NCBI GenBank assembly: GCA_017421325.1
Contig: JAFOJO010000019.1
Location: forward strand, 1 to 45,186
Length of the DNA stretch: 45,186 bases
Direction: 5' to 3'
From: Candidatus Saccharimonadota bacterium
Lineage (GTDB): Bacteria; Patescibacteriota; Saccharimonadia; Saccharimonadales; Saccharimonadaceae
Made by a program: the position numbers and the translations under genes. Under the pieces are notes generated by a model. The model ran no database searches, was not told where the DNA came from, and worked only from the letters and a program-made list of their open reading frames with translations. This document shows, piece after piece, positions 30,789 to 40,010 of this stretch (the stretch's first letter is position 1; every line of letters starts with the position of its first letter).

Positions 30789-33700
30789 TTACTTTCTTTT
30801 TGCGATTACCGCTGCACCGGCCAAAGCCACCATCGCCATCACCATTGCCGCTGCCACAGATAAGCTAGCACTTACGCCACCTTCAGCCTTAGTAACTTCA
30901 CCAGTCTCCGGCGCCTTAACTTTCATTACTGGCTCTGATACTCTCCCGCACCCACCAAATACACAAGGATCTGTGCTATCGTTGGTAATCATGTAATCAT
31001 ATCCATTACTTACATACTTTGCCAAATACCCCATCACTTCATCTTCTTTCACCGTGTATTCTATTTCTTTACCGTTCTTGTTCTTATAAAGCCCCTCAAA
31101 TACGCACTTCCACTCACCATCTTTACCTGACATCACACTCTTCGAAGCGATTTCTTCACCATCTGCATACAACCGCACCACAATGTTCAAAGGCCTAGTT
31201 TTTAGAGCATCTCCATTGTCGTTCCATTCTTTTATTACCTCTAATTTGCCATCATTCTCTAGATCATCGTCATCATCTTTAATTAATTCTGGTTTATGGG
31301 TATTCGTGAATACTTTTCCATTATCAATTTCTTCTTCAGAAGTTACATATCCATCCACTTCTTCTTCCATTGCGGAATATTTAATAACCTCTGCATCTTC
31401 ATTTGCGACATCAAGTTTAGTCCAACTATACTTCCAGCCATTTTCCTCATTCAATTTTACCGTATCAACTACTTTACCATCCGCTACAAGCTTTATCTTT
31501 ACAGACTCTGGCCGAACACCGTCACGATTATCGTCATCATCCCAAATCTTCTCCACCTCGAACGACGCGGTCTTTACAGGCTCATAAACATTTTTAAATT
31601 TAAACTCTGCTACTTCGCCCAACTCTGCCGTTTTTTCAATCTTCTTACTACCAGGTTCACTAGTATAAGTAAAGTTCTCGATCTCTGCATCGCCTTCCGT
31701 TACAGTATATTTACCAACCGGCAAAAGTACTTCAGAGCCATCAATAATACAAGTTAGCTTGTTTCCAGAAACCGTACATTCCTTATCACCATTTCCTACG
31801 GTCATTCCGACAAACCCATCTGGGCCAGAAATCGTAAACTTAATTTGGCTATTCCTTTCGAACGCTTCAGCCGAAATACCTTCAAAAGTTTTTTCAATCT
31901 TCAGCTCGTCCGCCAAAGCTTGGTCAGTTACCAGCAAGGTTGCACCATTCCCCTGCCAGACATAGCCATCAATTGCCGTCTTTACCGCAAAGGCGAAACT
32001 CTTTGCATAAGTATTTGTCAAATTAGCCTCGTCAACTGTAAGTTTCATATCGGTCGTTGCCTCAAGCACTTCTGTGCCCTCAATGACATCGTAATATTCC
32101 GGCGCATCAATTTCAGTAACCTTGAAAATATATTTATTCTCCGCCTTTTCGGTAGCTTTAGAAAATTCCACCCTCACGCTACCATCGCTACCAGTCTTAA
32201 AAGTCTTATCGCCTACCGCAAAAGTCACATCACTCAAAGCCTTGCCATCTTGGTCAGTCTTCTTAATGTAAAATTCTCCGGTACCAGTATATAAGGTTTT
32301 AGCTGGCGTCCAAGTATTCGTCACCTCTGCCCCATTATAAGTTGCTGCCCACTTACCTTCCAATATATTGTCCTTATAAACATACAAAGTATTTTTACTA
32401 TTAAGGAAGCCATTATCAATCCCCTTTTCTTTTACTGTGTAAGTGATTTCCTGCCCCGCTTCATATTTATAACCTTCAAACTTGCCAGTCCATTCGTTAT
32501 AAGTTTCACCTTGCAAAGTCGCCGTCTTGACTGTGCTATTCTTATTGTTCGACACCTCTACTGTCACAAAACCTGGCGTCACCGTTGGCAAAGTTCCAGC
32601 ACTAATGTCCCACTTTTTCTTAATTGTAAGTTCAGTCATCTCGGGCACATGCTTGTTTGTAATGACACCATTCCCATTTGTTACTATATAAATTGCATTA
32701 CCCTCATTATCAACATCACCAGTAAATTCGCTTGCACAAGTAATGGTTTTACCACTTTTGTTACAGCCTTTAGCCTCAACTATTTCATAATCAATCGCTA
32801 CGCCATTACGGTTCTTTGGTAAGGCACCAAAAGTATAATTTTTATTCCTAGTTAAGTCCAAAGCCTCATAGGCCACATACTTATTGCCATCCTTCACCGC
32901 CACAGACAAATCCGAATAATTCTTACGCAAACCATCCCTATCATTATCGTCATCCCAAACTTTATTAACAGAAACCTCGGTCTCTTCATAAATATTTTTA
33001 ATTTTAGCGTTAATCTTATCGCCATGATTTTGAGTAACAACAAATCTATTGCCAGTATATTCAATATTGTAATTCTCAAATTTACGCTCACTTTCGTTTG
33101 CGGCGCCAGTCTCGGTGATTATATATTCTGTTCCAATTTTTATCGGCATCGGTACCTTGATAACATTACCGTCACCCGACTTAACCGAATATTCCTTTTC
33201 TTTGCCATTACCAGAAATTTTGAACTTAAACTCCTCGCCATTTTTGGTTGTCGCGTTTCCGCTTTTGTCAACAACCACTAGCTCCTTTTCTACATTGACA
33301 GCAAAAGGTTTAGCCTTTGGCACCGGGAATTCACCAGTCTTACCACCATTATAAGTCAACACCGCGCTATCATTTAGTGGATAAAAGCCATCTGCAGATA
33401 CCTGCTCATACACACTCTCGTTCATCTCAACTTCATAGGATTTCTCTGCCACAAATACGTCGCCTTCCAACTGGAATTTAGGTGTCCATTCAATCGAAGT
33501 GTTACCAGTATCACTTACCACTACACCCTGGCCCATCGTATCCTTTACCGAAGCGCTCTGAATCAATGATAAAATATCACCACCAATATCACTAAAAATC
33601 CTGTTTAACTCAGCTGGCGTAGCTGTATAATCTTTGCCTGAACTAGCAATCGCATTCAAAATTGGCGTACCTACTTCATCAGCATCAAGCGCAATGGTAT

Positions 33701-34523
33701 AAATAGTGCCACCTTTAGCCTTATAGTAACCAGCCTCCGCAATCGCCGAATTGCCATTATTATAATATTTATAATAATTTAAACAATTTCCCCGCCAATC
33801 TTTTTCAATGCAGTCTCTCAAATTTCCGCCATTACCAACTCTTCCATTGCCTGAATAATCAAACACCGATTGCTCCACCCCAGAACTCGTCTCTAGGGCA
33901 TTCCCATACGCCACAAAATTATCATCATTGCCTATTGCACTTTTCGTAAATGGCACGCTATAAGTTGGCTCACCATCTGAAAGCAAAATCATCGTCTTTA
34001 TGTCGGCCGTCGATCCCTTCAGCATCTCCGCCGCCATGTGAATAGCGGATTGTGTATAGGTACCGCCGTTAGCTTTCATCCGATCGATCGCGGCAGAAAC
34101 CGTATCATAACTATGCGTGAAATCCGTATCAATTTCAGAATTAGAAGCAAACGAAACCACGCCTACCCTATTCGTAGTATTGCCACTAGGAAGGAGCTGC
34201 CGAACCAAAGTCCCGGCCGCAGTTTTCGCATTCGCCAACCTATCATCATCGCCCATACTGCCAGAACGATCAATTACAATTACTGTATCTGACGTCTTCT
34301 CAGTCTTAGGAGATTCGATCCTCAGCGTAACTTCCCATTTGTTAGCATACCCAGGCACACTTTTCACAGTCTTGAACAACTTCACGCCATCAGCTAAAGT
34401 TACCGGATCGGCATTTTTTATTGTCGGATCATCTACATCCGCCATTGCTGGTATTACTCCACCAAGATTATATCCCACCATCACTACTGCAAGTACTGCA
34501 CTAAACAGTCGCTTTAGCTTCAT
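30789..34523 (-). CDS. VWA and Cna-B-type repeat adhesin, 1244 aa
   Basis: Signal peptide (about 1-29). VWA domain (about 75-320) with a complete metal site: DRSGSM, the Thr in GGTYTQSA and LSDGEP. A row of Cna-B/SpaA-like beta domains follows, marked by VNKVWDDDNDRDGLR, IKKTDQDGKALSDVTF, VEKIWDDDDNRDGVRP and VIKEWNDNGDALKTRP; in Gram-positive pilins such domains often have Lys-Asn isopeptide bonds. The end reads APETGE, a hydrophobic helix and KRK, a sortase-like anchor. This is the architecture of pilus-tip adhesins. In an episymbiont, host-cell attachment would be a natural role (inferred). It has its own promoter, SD and terminator, inside the ribosomal protein cluster. Confidence 0.9.
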   Translation of the reverse strand: MKLKRLFSAVLAVVMVGYNLGGVIPAMADVDDPTIKNADPVTLADGVKLFKTVKSVPGYANKWEVTLRIESPKTEKTSDTVIVIDRSGSMGDDDRLANAKTAAGTLVRQLLPSGNTTNRVGVVSFASNSEIDTDFTHSYDTVSAAIDRMKANGGTYTQSAIHMAAEMLKGSTADIKTMILLSDGEPTYSVPFTKSAIGNDDNFVAYGNALETSSGVEQSVFDYSGNGRVGNGGNLRDCIEKDWRGNCLNYYKYYNNGNSAIAEAGYYKAKGGTIYTIALDADEVGTPILNAIASSGKDYTATPAELNRIFSDIGGDILSLIQSASVKDTMGQGVVVSDTGNTSIEWTPKFQLEGDVFVAEKSYEVEMNESVYEQVSADGFYPLNDSAVLTYNGGKTGEFPVPKAKPFAVNVEKELVVVDKSGNATTKNGEEFKFKISGNGKEKEYSVKSGDGNVIKVPMPIKIGTEYIITETGAANESERKFENYNIEYTGNRFVVTQNHGDKINAKIKNIYEETEVSVNKVWDDDNDRDGLRKNYSDLSVAVKDGNKYVAYEALDLTRNKNYTFGALPKNRNGVAIDYEIVEAKGCNKSGKTITCASEFTGDVDNEGNAIYIVTNGNGVITNKHVPEMTELTIKKKWDISAGTLPTVTPGFVTVEVSNNKNSTVKTATLQGETYNEWTGKFEGYKYEAGQEITYTVKEKGIDNGFLNSKNTLYVYKDNILEGKWAATYNGAEVTNTWTPAKTLYTGTGEFYIKKTDQDGKALSDVTFAVGDKTFKTGSDGSVRVEFSKATEKAENKYIFKVTEIDAPEYYDVIEGTEVLEATTDMKLTVDEANLTNTYAKSFAFAVKTAIDGYVWQGNGATLLVTDQALADELKIEKTFEGISAEAFERNSQIKFTISGPDGFVGMTVGNGDKECTVSGNKLTCIIDGSEVLLPVGKYTVTEGDAEIENFTYTSEPGSKKIEKTAELGEVAEFKFKNVYEPVKTASFEVEKIWDDDDNRDGVRPESVKIKLVADGKVVDTVKLNEENGWKYSWTKLDVANEDAEVIKYSAMEEEVDGYVTSEEEIDNGKVFTNTHKPELIKDDDDDLENDGKLEVIKEWNDNGDALKTRPLNIVVRLYADGEEIASKSVMSGKDGEWKCVFEGLYKNKNGKEIEYTVKEDEVMGYLAKYVSNGYDYMITNDSTDPCVFGGCGRVSEPVMKVKAPETGEVTKAEGGVSASLSVAAAMVMAMVALAGAAVIAKRK

Positions 34524-34565
34524 TTTAACAACTCCTTCGCTTGTTATTTGATGATATTTTCCGCC

Positions 34566-34594
34566 ATTATATCACGCTCGTCAACCAGTAGCAA
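34566..34594 (-). promoter_or_regulatory. Promoter of the VWA adhesin gene
   Basis: TTGCTA (34589-34594), 17 nt, TGA-TATAAT (34566-34574). Start near 34559; SD AAGGAG 8-9 nt before ATG. Confidence 0.75.
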
Positions 34595-34620
34595 CGATAA
34601 GCTTTTTTATTTAGCCAACA

Positions 34621-34644
34621 AAAAAATAGCCCCGTAGGGCTATT
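34621..34644 (-). terminator. Terminator after rpsH
   Basis: AATAGCCC-tacg-GGGCTATT followed by six U in the minus-strand RNA; the loop is of the UNCG type. It ends the rplC-to-rpsH operon. Confidence 0.9.
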
Positions 34645-34654
34645 CTTCTGTTGA

Positions 34655-35056
34655 TTACCAAACCTTTACTAAGATTTCACCACCTAAGCGATTTTTCTTA
34701 GCTTCACGTCCAGTCATCAAACCTTTAGAAGTTGATACGATAATCATACCGCGACCAGACTTCACTGTCGGCAAATCATTCGAGCTTGAATAGACTCGTC
34801 GACCAGGCTTAGATACCTTAGCAATCTCGTTAATCCGAGCAACTTTGCCTGGCTCATTAATGGTAACTTTAAGCATGCCACGTGGCTTATCATCAATAAT
34901 TTCAAAATCCGCCACATAACCATTCTTATTTAGCACCTCAACAACACCAGCCTTCAATTTAGAAGTCGGGACGAGAATTTCGTTTTTACCTACCATTATC
35001 GCATTGCGAATTCGCGTGATAAGGTCGGCGATTTGGTCTGTAGATTGTAATGACAT
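34655..35056 (-). CDS. rpsH: Ribosomal protein S8 (uS8)
   Basis: 133 aa. DQIADLITRIRNAIMVGK at the start and STSKGLMTGREAKKNRLGGEILVKVW at the end, including the 16S rRNA-binding STSKG turn. Last gene of the first ribosomal operon; a terminator follows at once, whereas in most bacteria rplF comes next. Confidence 0.97.
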   Translation of the reverse strand: MSLQSTDQIADLITRIRNAIMVGKNEILVPTSKLKAGVVEVLNKNGYVADFEIIDDKPRGMLKVTINEPGKVARINEIAKVSKPGRRVYSSSNDLPTVKSGRGMIIVSTSKGLMTGREAKKNRLGGEILVKVW

Positions 35057-35071
35057 ATTTCTCCTTTCTCC

Positions 35072-35341
35072 TTACCAGCTACTCTTAGTTACACCAGGAA
35101 TTTCACCTTTTGAGGCTTTTTCCCGGAAGTTAATACGTGAAAGTCCAAATTGACGCATATACCCACGTGGGCGGCCATCTAGCATATCACGGTTTTTAAG
35201 CCGTGTAGGCGATGCGTTGCGTGGAAGCTTTTGCAAACCTTCCAAGTCGCCCGCTGCTTTTAGCTCAGCCCGCTTGGCTTTATACTTTTCATACATTTTG
35301 CGCCGTTTTTCGTCGCGGAGCACTGCAGATTTCTTCGCCAT
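35072..35341 (-). CDS. rpsN: Ribosomal protein S14 (uS14), zinc-free type
   Basis: 89 aa. [36 protein letters not shown] is the family core. No CxxC pairs are present, so this is the zinc-independent form. It follows rplE directly and lies 15 nt before rpsH. Confidence 0.96.
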   Translation of the reverse strand: MAKKSAVLRDEKRRKMYEKYKAKRAELKAAGDLEGLQKLPRNASPTRLKNRDMLDGRPRGYMRQFGLSRINFREKASKGEIPGVTKSSW

Positions 35342-35968
35342 CTACTTGCCCTCCTTTTCAAACGGCATCCCAAAGAGTTCTAACAATTTGGTACTTCCTT
35401 CCTTTGAACCATTTTTAATAATAAACGTAACTTCTAACCCGTGAAGAGCCGCTGCATCTTCGAAAGTAATTTCTGGAAATACAGTTTGTTCTTTTAGGCC
35501 TAGGTTGTAGTTACCTTGCTTATCAAACGCTGTGCGAGAAACACCGTGAAAATCACGTACGTGTGGCAAAGCAATGTTGATCAATCTATCTACAAATTCA
35601 TACATTTTATCATTGCGCAAAGTGGTGAGGTAGCCTACTGGCGCACCCATACCTTTACGAATTTTAAATGTCGCAATAGATTTCTTTGCTAGACGTGAAG
35701 TTGGTGCCTGGCCGGTAATTTTCGCAATGGTGAGAGCTACCGTTTCGGTAAACTTCTTATCTTCGCGCTTTTTACCTACACCACAGGACACAATTACTTT
35801 TTTCAACTCCGGCACTTGGTTAATGTTCTTTAAGCCAAGTTCCTTTGCTAATTTCGCCTTTAGCTCATTATTATAGAGAGCTTTGAGGCGTGGTTGTGCT
35901 TTAGCTGATTTCGCTGCAGTTTTCACCGCAGGCTTCTCAGCCTTGGCAGCCGTTTTCTTTTCCGCCAT
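35342..35968 (-). CDS. rplE: Ribosomal protein L5 (uL5)
   Basis: 208 aa against about 180 usual. The core (VPELKKVIVSCGVGK, KSIATFKIRKGMGAPVGYLTTLR, DFHGVSRTAFDKQGNYNLGLKEQTVFPEI) binds 5S rRNA. About 28 Ala/Lys residues precede it (EKKTAAKAEKPAVKTAAKSA). Overlaps rplX by one base. Confidence 0.97.
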   Translation of the reverse strand: MAEKKTAAKAEKPAVKTAAKSAKAQPRLKALYNNELKAKLAKELGLKNINQVPELKKVIVSCGVGKKREDKKFTETVALTIAKITGQAPTSRLAKKSIATFKIRKGMGAPVGYLTTLRNDKMYEFVDRLINIALPHVRDFHGVSRTAFDKQGNYNLGLKEQTVFPEITFEDAAALHGLEVTFIIKNGSKEGSTKLLELFGMPFEKEGK

Positions 35969-36252
35969 TATTTAGCTCCTTTCTTTACTTTTTTATCAGC
36001 CTTGGCATCTTTTTTCTCAAATTTCGCCGCTTCCACCAATTTTAAGTTAGATAGATCGATCCCTACATGAATAGTCTTCTTGCCACCCGCTGGATTTAAG
36101 TAAGATTTCTTCATATGGCGCTCTACTAGGCCAATACCTTCGAGGCAGGCCTTGCCAGCCGCGCGATCAATCTTTACAATCTTCGCTTCAGTACCCTTGT
36201 TATCGCCAGAGATAATCCGAACTTTGTCGTTAATCTTTAAATTCTGTGCCAT
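35968..36252 (-). CDS. rplX: Ribosomal protein L24 (uL24)
   Basis: 94 aa. KOW motif KVRIISGDNKGTEAKIVKID near the start and GLVERHMKKSYLNPAGGKKT. Ends in a Lys/Ala/Asp tail. One nt after rplN, overlapping rplE. Confidence 0.96.
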   Translation of the reverse strand: MAQNLKINDKVRIISGDNKGTEAKIVKIDRAAGKACLEGIGLVERHMKKSYLNPAGGKKTIHVGIDLSNLKLVEAAKFEKKDAKADKKVKKGAK

Positions 36253-36253
36253 T

Positions 36254-36622
36254 TTAGAGTACCTCCGGTGCTAAGCTAATAATCTTTGAGAAACCAAGGT
36301 CACGTAGTTCGCGCGGAATCGGCCCAAACACACGTGTGCCTTTTGGTGTCTTGTCGTCGTTTACTAGCACTGCTGCATTTTCGTCAAAACGGATGGTCGA
36401 GCCATCTGGGCGACGAATTGGCTGACGCGTGCGTACGATTACTGCGCGCACCACGGCCTTTTTCTTTATGTTGCCAGTTGGCGAAGCTTCCTTTACCGAG
36501 CAAGTTACAATGTCACCAACCCGAGCATACCTCGCCCTAGTACCGCCCAGCACACGGATTACGCCAAGTTCCTTAGCACCGCTGTTGTCGGCTACTTTTA
36601 ATCTACTTTCTTGCTGAATCAT
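36254..36622 (-). CDS. rplN: Ribosomal protein L14 (uL14)
   Basis: 122 aa, the normal length and with no extension. [27 protein letters not shown] and [26 protein letters not shown] are diagnostic. Overlaps rpsQ by one base. Confidence 0.98.
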   Translation of the reverse strand: MIQQESRLKVADNSGAKELGVIRVLGGTRARYARVGDIVTCSVKEASPTGNIKKKAVVRAVIVRTRQPIRRPDGSTIRFDENAAVLVNDDKTPKGTRVFGPIPRELRDLGFSKIISLAPEVL

Positions 36623-37002
36623 TAAGCCTCCTCCCCTTCCGCTGCAACTTCTGCGGCCTCTTCGGCCTTCGCAGCTTCGGCTTTTTCTTTCGCAATTTTG
36701 TCTGCGCCAATTTTCTCGGCTTCGTAGGCTTTGTTGACATCTTCTTTCAGTTCAACAGTACCATGTGAGCGCTCAATCACCTTTACCAAAGCATAGGCTT
36801 TAGTCCTGGATAATGGACGAGACATAGTAATTTGCACGCGATCACCCACCTTTGCTTCGTTCTTTTCGTCGTGCGCAGTATATTTACGAGTTTTCGTGTA
36901 CTGCTTGCGATACAAAGGATGAGTTTCGCGGCTCACGATGGAGACGGTAATGGTCTTATCGCGCTTATCGGAAGTCACAATCCCTTCTAAAGTGTGTGCC
37001 AT
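36622..37002 (-). CDS. rpsQ: Ribosomal protein S17 (uS17) with long acidic tail
   Basis: 126 aa against about 85. The OB-fold core ([32 protein letters not shown]) is followed by about 45 residues of helical, Ala/Glu-rich sequence ending [13 protein letters not shown]. In most bacteria rpmC (L29) lies between rplP and rpsQ; here the gap is one base, so L29 is missing from its normal site. Confidence 0.96.
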   Translation of the reverse strand: MAHTLEGIVTSDKRDKTITVSIVSRETHPLYRKQYTKTRKYTAHDEKNEAKVGDRVQITMSRPLSRTKAYALVKVIERSHGTVELKEDVNKAYEAEKIGADKIAKEKAEAAKAEEAAEVAAEGEEA

Positions 37003-37003
37003 C

Positions 37004-37423
37004 TTAAAACTCCTCTTTTTTAATAATTTTACATTTCACTGGCAACTTATGCATTGCAAGACGCAATGCTTCCTTTGCCTGTTCTTCGCTAATATCAGCT
37101 ACCTCAAACATCACCGTGCCAGCCTTCACCTTTGCTACATAGTACTGTGGTTCACCTTTACCAGAACCCATTTTTACGTCCAAAGGTTTCTTGGATACTG
37201 GTGTATGTGGGAAAATCCGAATCCAGATTTTACCACCACGCTTTAAATAGCGAGTAATTGCCTGACGAGCTGCCTCGATTTGGCGCGAATTAATGCGCTC
37301 ATTGTCTAGCGACATCAAGCCATATTCACCAAACGCCACCGTGTTGCAGCGCGTAGCAATACCTTCGTTTTTACCTTTACGTACTTTGCGATGTGGTACT
37401 TTCTTTGGAATCAAAATAGCCAT
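37004..37423 (-). CDS. rplP: Ribosomal protein L16 (uL16)
   Basis: 139 aa. [21 protein letters not shown] at the start (family PKR-type N-terminus), [29 protein letters not shown] and [17 protein letters not shown] in the core. Sits near the peptidyl-transferase centre and the tRNA elbow. One nt from rpsC and from rpsQ. Confidence 0.97.
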   Translation of the reverse strand: MAILIPKKVPHRKVRKGKNEGIATRCNTVAFGEYGLMSLDNERINSRQIEAARQAITRYLKRGGKIWIRIFPHTPVSKKPLDVKMGSGKGEPQYYVAKVKAGTVMFEVADISEEQAKEALRLAMHKLPVKCKIIKKEEF

Positions 37424-37424
37424 T

Positions 37425-38051
37425 TTACTTTTCCCCCTTATAAATCCAAACTTTTACGCCTACGATACCGGCAATAGTTGGTGCATGATGACAATAGAAG
37501 TCAATATCAGCACGAAGCGTATGTAGTGGTACCGAACCCTCAATAAACTTCTCACGACGGCTCATTTCAGCACCGTTCAACCGACCTGCTACCTCGATAC
37601 GCACGCCCTTAGCGCCTGCGTTCATGGTAGATTGTAAAGCCATCTTTACTGCACGGCGGAAATTCATCCGCTTGCCTAGCTGGAAGCCAATGTTTTCAGC
37701 CACCAATTTGGCGTTTAGCTCTGGTTTTTTAACTTCTTCTACGTTGATACGGATAGGTCCGTCAACTATTTTCTCAAGCTGTTTTTTCAGCTCATTAATG
37801 CCTGCGCCTTGCTTACCAATTACCGCGCCAGCTTTAGCTGTCAAAATGGTAATCGTAGTAAGGTTGGCGGAACGTTCAATATTCACCCGAGCGATAGTTG
37901 GGCGGGCTTTAAACCGTTCCTCTATCGTCTTGCGAATTTTGTCGTCTTCTACCAGCCAGCGCCGAAAGTCTGCCTTGCGGGTAAACCACTTACTCGACCA
38001 ATCTTTGCTGATCTGGAGACGGTAAGAGATGGGATTAACCTTCTGACCCAT
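37425..38051 (-). CDS. rpsC: Ribosomal protein S3 (uS3)
   Basis: 208 aa. MGQKVNPISYRLQISKDWSSKW start, KH domain with GAVIGKQGAGINELKKQLEKI, and GRLNGAEMSRREKFIEGSVPLHTLRADIDF in the C-terminal domain. At the mRNA entry site of the 30S subunit. Confidence 0.98.
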   Translation of the reverse strand: MGQKVNPISYRLQISKDWSSKWFTRKADFRRWLVEDDKIRKTIEERFKARPTIARVNIERSANLTTITILTAKAGAVIGKQGAGINELKKQLEKIVDGPIRINVEEVKKPELNAKLVAENIGFQLGKRMNFRRAVKMALQSTMNAGAKGVRIEVAGRLNGAEMSRREKFIEGSVPLHTLRADIDFYCHHAPTIAGIVGVKVWIYKGEK

Positions 38052-38052
38052 A

Positions 38053-38472
38053 TTACTTTTTCTCCTTTTTCGCCTCTGCCTTAGCTGGCTTATCAGCCTT
38101 CTCGGCAGCTTTCTTTACTTTTTCTTCGCCGGCGACCTCGACGAATATATTACTGCTAATCTTCTCGTATGGGAGCGCGCGTCCACGGGAAGCTGGCTTA
38201 TACCGGCGCATCCGTGTACCGCTAGTTACAAAAATTCTTGCAATCCGAATAGTTTTTGGATCGATCGACACTTTCGAATTATTTAACAAATTCGCGTTTG
38301 CCGATTCCACAGCCTTTAATACTGCACGTGCAGCCCGGCGTGGAGTATGTTCCAAAATTACTACTGCGTCTGCTACATATCTATCACGCACCAAGCCCGC
38401 CACAACGTTGGTCTTGCGTGGTTGGCTATCGATACCTTTTTCATATGCGTGTGCAAAATAAGTTTCCGCCAT
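38053..38472 (-). CDS. rplV: Ribosomal protein L22 (uL22)
   Basis: 139 aa. Core with VAGLVRDRYVADAVVILEHTPRRAARAV and the exit-tunnel hairpin FVTSGTRMRRYKPASRGRA. Ends in about 25 Lys/Ala residues (KKAAEKADKPAKAEAKKEKK). 3 nt after rpsS. Confidence 0.96.
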   Translation of the reverse strand: MAETYFAHAYEKGIDSQPRKTNVVAGLVRDRYVADAVVILEHTPRRAARAVLKAVESANANLLNNSKVSIDPKTIRIARIFVTSGTRMRRYKPASRGRALPYEKISSNIFVEVAGEEKVKKAAEKADKPAKAEAKKEKK

Positions 38473-38475
38473 AAT

Positions 38476-38766
38476 TTATTTCCCTTTCGCAGCCGCAGCT
38501 TCTGCAGCTTTCTTGCCACCATGGCGCTTAAATTTACGAGTTGGCGCAAATTCGCCCAGCTTATGCCCAACCATATTTTCCGAAATAAATACTGGTACGT
38601 GTACTTTGCCGTTGTGTACAGCAATCGTCCGACCTACCATTTCTGGCGAAATCGTAGATTGGCGTGCCCAAGTTTTTATTACGGTGCGGTCTTCGCTGGA
38701 AAGTGCGGCAACTTTTCTCGCAAGCTTGTAGTCTACAAATAGACCTTTCTTCAAACTCCTCGACAT
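38476..38766 (-). CDS. rpsS: Ribosomal protein S19 (uS19)
   Basis: 96 aa. [37 protein letters not shown] and [20 protein letters not shown] are diagnostic. Short Ala/Lys end. Overlaps rplB by one base. Confidence 0.98.
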   Translation of the reverse strand: MSRSLKKGLFVDYKLARKVAALSSEDRTVIKTWARQSTISPEMVGRTIAVHNGKVHVPVFISENMVGHKLGEFAPTRKFKRHGGKKAAEAAAAKGK

Positions 38767-39602
38767 TATTTCCTCTTTCCTTCGTGGCGACTGCGCACGA
38801 TCATTTTATTAGTTTTCTTATTGTGACGAGTACGATAACCCAAGGTTAGCTGACCCCACGGCGTGCGTGGTGCCTTGCCCGAACCGTGGCGACCACCGTC
38901 ACCACCACCGTGTGGGTGGTCCGTAGCGTTCATCACTACACCACGTACGGTTGGACGAATGCCCTTGCGGCGGCGTCTACCCGCTGCACCAATCTTAATA
39001 TTTTGATGCTGCACGTTAGATACCGTACCAATCGAAGCTTCGCAAGCTACTAGTACTTTGCGTACTTCGCCAGATGGCATCTTGAGCGTGGCATAACCAT
39101 TTTCTTTTGCCATTAGCTGTGCCTGCGCACCAGCTGCGCGCACCATTTGGGCGCCCTTGCCAGGTGTTAGCTCTACTGCATAGACAAAGGTACCTACTGG
39201 AATGTTTTCTAGCGGCATCCTCGAAGAATCTTCTACCTCGATTTCGTTTCCGGTCTTAAAGGTGGAGCCCTTCGTCATCTTGGTATCAGCTAGCACATAA
39301 TAATATGTACCGTTTTGATCTTTCACCCGAGCGATACGTGCGCTGCGGTTTGGATCATACTCAATTTCCTCTACCGTCAGAGTTAAATCTTTTGGTAGGC
39401 TGTAAGTCATAATCCGATAGTGCCGCTTTACACCACCACCACGGTGACGCACAGTAATACGGCCTTGGTTATTCTTACCTGCCTGTTGCTTTTTCGCCTT
39501 CAAAAGTGATTTCATCGGCTTGTTTGTGGTAATTTGGTCAAAATCCTGAGTAGTCTTTTGCCTTTGAGCCGGCGTAATCGGGCGATATGCCTTAATAGCC
39601 AT
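38766..39602 (-). CDS. rplB: Ribosomal protein L2 (uL2)
   Basis: 278 aa. [15 protein letters not shown] start, [13 protein letters not shown], and the essential catalytic-centre loop [15 protein letters not shown] near residues 228-242 with its conserved His. Organises the peptidyl-transferase region and subunit bridge. Overlaps rplW by one base. Confidence 0.98.
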   Translation of the reverse strand: MAIKAYRPITPAQRQKTTQDFDQITTNKPMKSLLKAKKQQAGKNNQGRITVRHRGGGVKRHYRIMTYSLPKDLTLTVEEIEYDPNRSARIARVKDQNGTYYYVLADTKMTKGSTFKTGNEIEVEDSSRMPLENIPVGTFVYAVELTPGKGAQMVRAAGAQAQLMAKENGYATLKMPSGEVRKVLVACEASIGTVSNVQHQNIKIGAAGRRRRKGIRPTVRGVVMNATDHPHGGGDGGRHGSGKAPRTPWGQLTLGYRTRHNKKTNKMIVRSRHEGKRK

Positions 39603-40009
39603 TATTTATTCTCCTTCCCTGCATTCTTGTCGGCCTTTTTAGCTGTCTTTTCAGCCTTCTTGGCTTCCTTTGCGCTGGTTTTCTTATCTTCTTCAGGCTC
39701 ATCAAATACCTTGATTGAATCGCCTTTCTTTAATCTTACATAAGCAAACTTCTTGTCTTGGCGTGTAGTAATGCCAGGATAAGCATGCTTACCTTTGCTA
39801 AACTTGGTTTTCTTACCATTACGAATTAGTGTGCGTACGTTAGTCACGGTCACATTAAATTCTTTTTCTACCATGCGGACAATTTCTTGCTTGCCCATCG
39901 ACTTTTTCACCGGGAAAACATAAATCCGGTTAGTCTGCTCTAGGTAGCTTTTTTCGGTTGCCCGTGGCTCCAAAAGGTGAAGTTTAATATCAGTCTGTTT
40001 TTCTGCCAT
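39602..40009 (-). CDS. rplW: Ribosomal protein L23 (uL23)
   Basis: 135 aa against about 95-100. Core LHLLEPRATEKSYLEQTNRIYVF and GKHAYPGITTRQDKKFAYVRLKKGDSI; then about 35 residues rich in Lys, Ala and Glu (TSAKEAKKAEKTAKKADKN). At the tunnel exit, where trigger factor and SRP dock. Confidence 0.95.
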   Translation of the reverse strand: MAEKQTDIKLHLLEPRATEKSYLEQTNRIYVFPVKKSMGKQEIVRMVEKEFNVTVTNVRTLIRNGKKTKFSKGKHAYPGITTRQDKKFAYVRLKKGDSIKVFDEPEEDKKTSAKEAKKAEKTAKKADKNAGKENK

Positions 40010-40010
40010 T

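Noticed and set aside
38373-38624. Extra frame across rpsS/rplV on the same strand
   Set aside because: It overlaps two certain ribosomal protein genes in another frame.
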